In this document: one piece after another, positions 6,690 through 13,012 of the stretch
Layout of the letters: every line of letters starts with the position of its first letter
Numbering within the stretch: position 1 is the first letter of the stretch
Source: Caryophanales bacterium UBA4869
GTDB taxonomy: Bacteria > Bacillota_I > Bacilli_A > RFN20 > CAG-288
Assembly: GCA_002399505.1 (NCBI GenBank)
Contig: DHDT01000033.1
Coordinates: forward strand, 6,259 to 19,270
Length of the DNA stretch: 13,012 bases
Direction: 5' to 3'
Notes under the pieces: model-generated
Databases searched by the model: none
What the model was told of the DNA's origin: nothing
Seen by the model: only the letters and a program-made list of their open reading frames with translations
Position numbers and translations under genes: made by a program

Positions 6690-8446
6690 ATGAAAAAAAC
6701 AGTTTTATTCTTTCGTTAGGTTTGATTATCGGTCTTACGGCCTGTAATGCTGCACCTATCTCATCTTCAAGTTCTTCTTCTTCAAGTTCCGTCTCCAATT
6801 CATCTGAGGGTGTCGTCATTACCAAGGATTCTAAGGGAACGGCAACGATAAAGATTTCCAAGGACAACCAGTTTTCTGGCACTGACCGTTATCTTTCTCC
6901 TAAGGATGTCGAGCTCAAGTACACCTATGGTGACCTGAACGGAACGTTATCAAATAACGAAAACGTCTGCCCGTCTACCGGAGACGTCAATCTTTTGGTC
7001 ATTCCTGTTCATCTCCCTGGCGGTGATGCCTATAAAACCGATGCCGTTAAGGAAGATATCAAGACGGCTTTCTTTTCCAAGGAAGACAAGACCAGAATGG
7101 GAACCAATTCTCTGACTGAATACTTCAACAAGTCTTCTTACGGAAAACTCAATTTTCAGGGAACGGTCACTGATTGGTTTGATGTCACTGAACATACGAC
7201 TATCGATTCTGCCGATGATGTGACGGCCGGTTCTTCCGGTACCATCATCTCCGAGATTCTTCGCAATGCCGTCTCTTGGGCCAAGGAAACTCAGGGAATC
7301 GATCTCAAGGATTATGATAAGAATGACGATGGCTCTATCGATGCTGTCTGGCTTGTCTACGATCATCTTGACTGGTCGACTGAATACGCTCTTAACCTTA
7401 AGGCTGATCCTACTTATAACGGCTCTGGTCTCAACAGCGCCTTCTGGAATTTCACCTCTTGGGATTTCGGCACCGACCGCAACACAGTCGAAGGAAATGA
7501 TCCTACTACTTCCGCTTTCTCCTGGGCCTCTTTCGATATGCTTTATACTTCTTATGCCAAGCATGACGACAACGATGTTCCTGATATCGCTGATTTGAGC
7601 TCCATCAAACTTGATACTCATACTTTTATTCATGAAACCGGGCATCTTTTAGGCCTCGATGATTACTATGCTTCTGACAATTCCAATTATCATCCGGCTG
7701 GCAAGTCCACGATGATGGATTTGAATATCTGTGATTTAGACTCTTATTCGAAGATGCTCTTAGGCTGGGTAACTCCTTTTGTCGTCTATGGAACCAGTGA
7801 GATCCTCATACCTACTGCCACTTCTTCTGATCATTCTGTCATTGTCATTCCTTCTGATTTTGCCTCTTTGTCCGATACTGTTCAAAAGCGTATCGACAAA
7901 GGAACTATTGACTCTTTTGTCTACTCTTTCAATCCTTTCTCTGAATATATGATGATCGACTTATATTCTCCTGACGGATTGAACGAACAGGATACTTACG
8001 GCGAGTATATTTATGGACGTGACCCGAGTATGAGCAAGACCGGAGTCAGAATCTATCATATCGACAGCCGAATCTTTAAATGCTCGGTCATCAATTACGA
8101 TGGCGGTCAGAAGCTTTCTTATACTGACGGCTATGTCTGGGACGGCGGAGAGCTTGAAGACAATGAAGCTATCTTGATGCCTATCTCCAACCAGAAGACC
8201 GAGAGCACTTCCTTCCAGCTTCCTGAGTCCTTCAATTACTATGATCAGATCAGACTGCTTGAAGCCACTAAGATCAATTCTTTCGACAGCAACAACTATG
8301 CGACTAACTACACGCTCTTCGATACGGAGAAATCTTTCTCCATCGGTGATTTCGGCTATCAGTTCTTCCATGCCAACTATGCTTATAACGACGGCAATGA
8401 ATTGCCTTTCATTGTCTCTGTTTCTACTTTGAAAGGAATCGAATAA
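6690..8446 (+). CDS. M6-family metalloprotease lipoprotein (first copy), start one base out of frame at A7
   Basis: A surface zinc protease of the immune-inhibitor-A (M6) type. The zinc site HETGHLLGLDDYY (CAT at 7631) fits HExxHxxGxxD and is followed by an MMD...SYSKMLLGW block typical of M6 domains. Upstream is an acidic DYDKNDDGSIDAVW loop that could bind calcium. ATG 6690 (AGAAAAGG upstream) reads MKKTVLFFR and stops. The long frame begins without a good start codon (only TTG 6623, no ribosome binding site). One extra A in the seven at 6693-6699 yields MKKNSFILSLGLIIGLTAC, a textbook lipoprotein signal with Cys19, followed by ten serines; the product would be 585 residues. It is first in a four-gene run and about two bases from its paralogue. 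Substrate unknown. Confidence 0.88.
6693..6699 (+). repeat. A7 homopolymer separating protease start from protease frame
   Basis: Seven A directly follow ATG 6690. Eight A, or a one-base backward slip on AAA, joins the start to the lipoprotein frame (Met-Lys-Lys-Asn). The register and the needed correction are the same as at the catalase tract. Confidence 0.9.
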
Positions 8447-8448
8447 AT

Positions 8449-10038
8449 ATGAAAAATATATTTAAATCAACTGCTCTAATTTTGACTTCCATCTTGGCTT
8501 TGGCCAGCTGTTCTTCAACTTCTAACTCTTCTTCCGGAAGCAGCAGCTCAGATAACATCGTCCATGTTTCTGATGCCTCTGCCTCTATCACTTTGACTTC
8601 CAGTGCGACTGAAAGCATCAATCTCACACCTGATAATGTCACTATCTCTGAGACTTATCACACCATTGAATCCAAGAGACATTACAACACTCAGGTTCTT
8701 CCTTCTATCGGCGATATCAAGCTTCTTGTAATCCCCGTCATCATTTCCGGCTATGAAGGCATCTCCTTAGATGACGACAACGTCAACGATATCGACAAAG
8801 TCAAAGAAGATATCAATGAGACCTTCTTTGGCAAGGACGGAGATGAGAAACTCGGATATGAGTCTGTCTCTTCTTTCTATGAGAAATCATCGTATGGCAA
8901 ACTCAGACTCAGTGGCACCGTCACTGACTGGTTTGATTTAAGCGAGACCGATTTAGGATATACATCGGCTAGCAGCATCACTATCAGCGAGACTTATAAG
9001 GTTGCTGCCGCTGCTGTCAACTGGGCGGAGAAGAGTCAGGGTATCGATATGACCCAATACGATAATGACAAAGACGGCTATATCGATGGCGTTTGGCTTG
9101 TGTATTCAGCTCCCAATTACTCCAATGGCGGACCTAGAAACGACGATAACAACTTCTGGGCCTATACGACCTGGGGCAATCAGACCACTGCCGGCAATGT
9201 CGAAGATCCTATCTATAATCTCTTCGGCTGGGCCAGCTATGATTTCATGTATGAAGGATACGGAAAGAAATCTCTTGACGCTCACACCTATATTCATGAA
9301 ACCGGCCATTTCTTAGGCCTGTCAGATTATTATTCTGATGCTTCCGCCTACAATCCGATTGGCAAGGTTGACATGATGGATGCCAATATCGTCGACCACA
9401 ATTCCTATTCCAAGATGCTTCTGGGTTGGACTAAGCCCTACATTGTCCGCGGCAACAAGACTATTGAATTAGGTGCGATGGCCAATGAGAATTCCTTCAT
9501 CGTCATTCCCTCCGATGATATGACCATAACTAACGGAGAATTCGATCCTTTCGGAGAATATATCCTGATTGAGCTTTACACAAATGAAGGACTCAACTAT
9601 AAGGATTCCAGAGTCGCTCTTTCAGATCGTTCTTTGGCGATGAATTCCAAAGGCATCAGAATCTATCATATCGACAGCCGCAAATATTTAGCTGATGTCT
9701 CCGATACCAGCAACATCACCTGCACTGAATACAAAGGTGAGACTTTAAGCAAGACCAAGAGAATCATCCTTCCTATTTCCAACAATCGCGGTTCCGACAC
9801 TTATAACAATATCTTCAAGTTCGATACCACCTTCAATCTCTTTGATGAAATCCGCCTCTTTGAGAGCAACGGCAAGAATACCTTCTCCAATGGCGGCTAT
9901 CAGAAATCAACTTCCTTATTTGATAAAGGAGATTCTTTCAGTTTAGCTACCTATGGCAAGGATTTCTTCCTCAATCAGACTACTTTCGACAACGGTTCTG
10001 CTTTCACTTCCACTATCACGATAGGAGACATTAAGTAA
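8449..10038 (+). CDS. M6-family metalloprotease lipoprotein (second copy)
   Basis: This 529-residue paralogue of the preceding protease lies two bases after its stop, with AAAGGA (8432-8437) as ribosome binding site. It has an intact start: signal peptide MKNIFKSTALILTSILALASC with lipidated Cys21, then a Ser-rich linker. The zinc site HETGHFLGLSDYY (His283, Glu284, His287) and the MMDANIVDHNSYSKMLLGW block are preserved. So are the calcium-type loop YDNDKDGYIDGVW, the GTVTDWFDL segment and the RIYHIDSR motif shared with copy one. It is most likely exported, anchored to the membrane outer face and active. Family members cleave host or secreted proteins (InhA of Bacillus cleaves antimicrobial peptides); the substrate here cannot be read from sequence. 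The tandem arrangement indicates local duplication followed by divergence. Confidence 0.92.
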   Translation: MKNIFKSTALILTSILALASCSSTSNSSSGSSSSDNIVHVSDASASITLTSSATESINLTPDNVTISETYHTIESKRHYNTQVLPSIGDIKLLVIPVIISGYEGISLDDDNVNDIDKVKEDINETFFGKDGDEKLGYESVSSFYEKSSYGKLRLSGTVTDWFDLSETDLGYTSASSITISETYKVAAAAVNWAEKSQGIDMTQYDNDKDGYIDGVWLVYSAPNYSNGGPRNDDNNFWAYTTWGNQTTAGNVEDPIYNLFGWASYDFMYEGYGKKSLDAHTYIHETGHFLGLSDYYSDASAYNPIGKVDMMDANIVDHNSYSKMLLGWTKPYIVRGNKTIELGAMANENSFIVIPSDDMTITNGEFDPFGEYILIELYTNEGLNYKDSRVALSDRSLAMNSKGIRIYHIDSRKYLADVSDTSNITCTEYKGETLSKTKRIILPISNNRGSDTYNNIFKFDTTFNLFDEIRLFESNGKNTFSNGGYQKSTSLFDKGDSFSLATYGKDFFLNQTTFDNGSAFTSTITIGDIK

Positions 10039-10039
10039 C

Positions 10040-11737
10040 ATGAAAAACAAAAGTCATATCTTATCCGTTCTGACTCTGGTTTCTCTCCTGGCTTTGTCAT
10101 CCTGCGGAGAATCTTCTTCCCTTTCTTCTTCTTCAAGTCAGGAAAGCAATGACAGTTCTTCCGCCTCCGGTTTTGAAAGACCTCAGAATTCCTACGAAGA
10201 CGGCGGAAAGGGCGGAAACGCCGATGAAGACGTCGTCAATCAGGGTTCAATTGAAGATGTCACTTCTCTTTTGAATGATGCTCTGACTAAGACCAAATAC
10301 ACCTATGAGACTACTTCTACTGTGACTGGAAACGAAGCCCACTTTGTCGACTATTATTCCGATTATGCCTGGTATGAGGAAAATGATGTTGCCTCCAAGA
10401 GTTTTGGCTATTCCCAGACTAAAGAAGACAACTACATATTCAAGTATTATCTCAGCGCCGATTCCAAGACCGTCAATCCTTCAATCTACGAATACAGCGG
10501 CTCTGGAGACACTCCTTCTAAGGTAAAGGGACTTTATACGGCTGCCACTATCACTTCCTTAAGTCTTCTGTCTTCAACTATGAGTACCTTCTCCGCTACT
10601 TTGGTATCCGCAAACAAATACCTCATCACCGATGACAACACCGCTTCTGTTTTCCAGTATATGTCTACTTACGGTTCTTCTATTTCCAGTTATCTAGTCG
10701 GCGTCTATATCGATATCATCGATTTGGATTCCTGCCAATTCAAAGTGACTATTTCCTTAGGTGATTATGGCAGTATCATCTCGACTTTCACTCCTGTCAC
10801 TTCGACAAAGGTCGACTTTGTCTCTGAACTTGCTAAGGCGGGAACACTGACTGGTGTCGATTCATTCAAGGATGTAACTGACTTTTTGAATCTGACTAAG
10901 GACAACAACTATATTCTTCACGGCATCAAAACCTTCAAAGACGGTCAGCTTTCTACCCGTATTCCTTATACCATCAACTGCACCAACAATTACTTCTTCC
11001 TCGATTATGATGAAGAAGGCTACACGGATTACGGATATGTTCTTGTCCCTAAGAACACCGAAATCACTTATTACAGCACTGATAGCTCAGGCGTCACTAC
11101 TCCTATCACTCAGACTCTGACTTATGATTCCTGCTATGGCTTTGATCGTCAGAAGGACGGAAGTTTCAAGTTCACTTTCTTTAAGGGACCGGTTGAAACT
11201 GAGACTACTAAATACAAGGAAGTCGCTGTTTTGCCTACTACAGGCGAGACTGGCATTCTTTATATTGTCCCTAATACTGAAGGTGGCAAGGATGTCTATG
11301 AGTGGGCAGAAAAGACTGATGGGACCTATGGTTATTCACTGTATTCAACCTGGTATGACTGTGTCGGTGACTTCTCAGTCAACGATGCCTCTGCCAGTTT
11401 CTATCTTTCCGGAACTGTCATCAATTCTCTAGGCGGTCTGTACTTTGAAAAAGACTATTCCAAAGATACCACTTATTTTTCTTCCAACTCCGATATCGTC
11501 TCTGCTTTATCTAATGGTCTCTTTGGCTGGGGTTTCCAGGCTACGACCACTTGGATGGATTATATCGAGAAGTCTTATATTACTGTCAACAAGGACAGCG
11601 AGGGAAATATCATCAGAGGCGATGTGGGTCTGGAACTGACTGGCACTAATGGTGACATCTATTACACCTTTGATAATTTCAATAACGCCAACTTAAAGGC
11701 TGTAGATACCTTCCTGGCCCCGATATTTGGAGAATAA
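10040..11737 (+). CDS. Two-module Ser-rich lipoprotein of unknown function
   Basis: A 565-residue protein with a clear lipoprotein signal (MKNKSHILSVLTLVSLLALSSC, Cys22), then serine runs and a Gly/Glu/Asp linker to about residue 65. I recognise no enzyme or binding motif. The rest is rich in Tyr, Thr, Ser and aromatic-alternating strands, suggesting beta-rich extracellular domains. I read it as two loosely similar modules of about 250 residues: one opening near the YTYET segment (about 90) and one opening near NNYILHGIKTF (about 290), each ending in a strand-rich block with a YI/YIT-V-x-x-D-S-type segment. This module reading is a by-eye judgement. It starts one base after the protease stop with AGGAGA upstream, so it is in the same operon. 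It could be a substrate-binding, adhesion or protease-partner protein. Confidence 0.8.
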   Translation: MKNKSHILSVLTLVSLLALSSCGESSSLSSSSSQESNDSSSASGFERPQNSYEDGGKGGNADEDVVNQGSIEDVTSLLNDALTKTKYTYETTSTVTGNEAHFVDYYSDYAWYEENDVASKSFGYSQTKEDNYIFKYYLSADSKTVNPSIYEYSGSGDTPSKVKGLYTAATITSLSLLSSTMSTFSATLVSANKYLITDDNTASVFQYMSTYGSSISSYLVGVYIDIIDLDSCQFKVTISLGDYGSIISTFTPVTSTKVDFVSELAKAGTLTGVDSFKDVTDFLNLTKDNNYILHGIKTFKDGQLSTRIPYTINCTNNYFFLDYDEEGYTDYGYVLVPKNTEITYYSTDSSGVTTPITQTLTYDSCYGFDRQKDGSFKFTFFKGPVETETTKYKEVAVLPTTGETGILYIVPNTEGGKDVYEWAEKTDGTYGYSLYSTWYDCVGDFSVNDASASFYLSGTVINSLGGLYFEKDYSKDTTYFSSNSDIVSALSNGLFGWGFQATTTWMDYIEKSYITVNKDSEGNIIRGDVGLELTGTNGDIYYTFDNFNNANLKAVDTFLAPIFGE

Positions 11738-11740
11738 TAT

Positions 11741-12526
11741 ATGAAAACTAATAAAATACCTGTCGTATTGACAGCCCTGGCTGTTCTTTCTTCTCTTGGT
11801 TCCTGCTCTACTCCTGAATCTTCTGTTTCTTCATCCAGTCAGGATTCCTCCACCGCCATTTATACCAATTCTCTTTCAAAGATGTTCGGTGAGCTTAAAA
11901 AGAATGACTTTTCCATTGATTTTTCTGATTCCTACCTGAATTACAACAACGTCGAACGTTATCAGACTTTCTATTACACACCTTATGCCTTTCAGTCTGA
12001 CGGCGACTTTGGATTCAAAGGCATTGCCCAAGGCGATGAGATGATTTTCTCCTACACTTTGGATGCCAAAGGCAACGTCTATTCTTCCGCTCCCCTTGTC
12101 AGCAGTTCGACTGGTCTTCGCTATGACACAGTCTATGATTTCTATTCCGGACTCGACAAGATCGATCCCACAGTCTTCAACGATTATGTAGTCGGCGATG
12201 ATGGCTTTTATACCTATGTCTATGGAGAAAATGCCACTAATGATTTTGCCTTCAGCTATGTTCTTTTAAGATACGGAATGTATGCTAATGCCATCGCTCC
12301 CGAAGAAGTCAAGATGAAGGTCAATGGGAGTTCTCTGACTATCAAGGCTCGCATGAGAACCTATGAGATCGATGACAGAATCGGCTATGATTACGTCAAT
12401 GCGACTGTCTATGACATCGGAAACACGGCCAATGCTGAAATCAAGGCTTATCTAGACGGGGGAAAGACAGCTAAAGATCCTCTCGACATCAGACTGTTCA
12501 AGTTCTTCACTCCTTATATGTCTTAG
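11741..12526 (+). CDS. Ser-rich lipoprotein, first module, ending at an in-frame TAG
   Basis: This 261-residue open segment has a lipoprotein signal (MKTNKIPVVLTALAVLSSLGSC, Cys22) and a short Ser-rich linker. GGAG (11729-11732) is a weak ribosome binding site, three bases separate it from the preceding gene, and it is the fourth member of the operon. After the linker comes one beta-rich, Tyr/Asp-rich module reminiscent of those in the preceding lipoprotein. No known motif was recognised. The segment ends FKFFTPYMS-TAG, but the same frame then runs open to the window edge with similar composition. The product is therefore either a one-module protein, a truncated remnant of a longer one, or the short form of a protein made by TAG readthrough. 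Confidence 0.75.
   Translation: MKTNKIPVVLTALAVLSSLGSCSTPESSVSSSSQDSSTAIYTNSLSKMFGELKKNDFSIDFSDSYLNYNNVERYQTFYYTPYAFQSDGDFGFKGIAQGDEMIFSYTLDAKGNVYSSAPLVSSSTGLRYDTVYDFYSGLDKIDPTVFNDYVVGDDGFYTYVYGENATNDFAFSYVLLRYGMYANAIAPEEVKMKVNGSSLTIKARMRTYEIDDRIGYDYVNATVYDIGNTANAEIKAYLDGGKTAKDPLDIRLFKFFTPYMS
12524..12526 (+). other. In-frame TAG interrupting the fourth lipoprotein gene
   Basis: The only stop between 11741 and 13012 in this frame. The ten other genes whose stops are visible end in TAA (seven) or TGA (three), and none ends in TAG. CAG, AAG, GAG, TAC or TAT could each give TAG by one substitution. Confidence 0.9.
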
Positions 12527-13012
12527 CATAACTATAAGGTTTACTGCGACGCCTCAGGAATGACTACTGAAGACCGCGACTATAAGGTCACTCAGTATTT
12601 CACTGATGATGCCGTCTATTATGATTTCCCCGCTGATTCCGCCAATACCGATTCCGGACAAGTCCTCGCCAGCGGTGTCGTTAACAATTTTAATTTGGAC
12701 TCAGAAGGAAAACTGAATGTCACCTATACACCTACCGATTCTGACGGAAACTTTTACACTTCAATCTACGGCGATGTCGTCGCCTATTCCTTCAGCGATC
12801 TCTACTTTGACAATATTGTCGGCTACAAGGATGAGACTGATGATGATGTCTATTACATCACTGATTCTCAGGCTGTCTTTACTTTAGCCTATATCTCGAT
12901 GATCGAGACTTCAGATTCCTTCTATACCGATAAAGCCCGTATTGAAATCACCGACTTTGACAAACGTGAGTTCACCGTCAGCTTTGATATCACAAACAAG
13001 ACTCTCAAATCC
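12527..13012 (+). pseudogene. Continuation of the fourth lipoprotein after TAG, runs off the window
   Basis: 162 codons stay open in the frame of the upstream segment, beginning HNYKVYCDASGMTTEDRDYK. Composition and codon use match the upstream part (Tyr/Asp/Ser/Thr-rich, GTC and ATC codons, strand-like patterns). The opening NYKVY resembles the NNYILHG segment that begins the second module of the preceding lipoprotein. There is no new signal peptide and no good ribosome binding site, so it is unlikely to be a separate gene. Whether it is expressed depends on readthrough, on repair of the TAG, or on the TAG being an error. The true 3' end is outside the window. Confidence 0.7.

Noticed and set aside
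6950..7645. 231-codon - strand open frame inside the first M6 protease
   Set aside because: A shadow of the zinc protease frame; composition follows the complementary codons and there is no start context.
1..13012. CRISPR array, tRNA, rRNA or toxin-antitoxin genes
   Set aside because: No regularly spaced repeats, cloverleaf-like or rRNA-like segments, or small paired genes were seen on either strand.

Overview
The window looks like a piece of a low-to-moderate GC Bacillota chromosome, probably an uncultured gut-type member of Bacilli (Erysipelotrichales/RF39-like lineages). That placement is an inference. It rests on the nusA-ylxR-ylxQ-infB-rbfA gene order, the short IF-2, strong AAGGAGG-type ribosome binding sites, frequent AGA arginine codons, TGA used as a stop with TGG for Trp (so not a Mycoplasma code), and lipoproteins with long serine tracts directly after the lipidated cysteine. 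All genes seen are on the + strand.

Positions 3-3777 hold the 3' end of nusA followed by ylxR, ylxQ, infB and rbfA. This is the conserved transcription/translation operon, packed with overlaps (ylxR/ylxQ, ylxQ/infB and infB/rbfA). A DNA alkylation repair gene of the AlkD family (3779-4486) is tacked on one base after rbfA. Its first codons contain a good intrinsic terminator hairpin.

Positions 4487-4599 hold a second terminator laid directly against a sigma-70 type promoter, which should drive a catalase gene (4600-6200). The best catalase start (strong ribosome binding site plus ATG) is out of frame with the catalase body by exactly one base, at a run of seven A.

Positions 6201-6689 are non-coding: a terminator, a clear TTGACA-17-TATTAT promoter, and a palindrome over its -35 box. 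From there runs an apparent four-gene lipoprotein operon (gaps of 1-3 bases). It encodes two tandem M6 (immune-inhibitor-A-type) zinc metalloproteases and two large modular lipoproteins of unknown function. The first protease repeats the catalase oddity: its only sensible ATG is followed by seven A and is one base out of frame, and one extra A restores a textbook lipoprotein signal peptide. The last lipoprotein is interrupted by a single in-frame TAG, after which the same frame stays open to the end of the window.

The most interesting signal is this set of three expression interruptions in envelope or stress genes. The two A7 tracts are the only A runs of seven or more that I found by eye, both lie in codons 2-6, and both need the same one-base correction. 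The TAG sits at an apparent module boundary. Real switching (phase variation, polymerase or ribosome slippage, readthrough) and plain homopolymer or assembly error both fit. Only raw reads, population data or proteomics can separate them.
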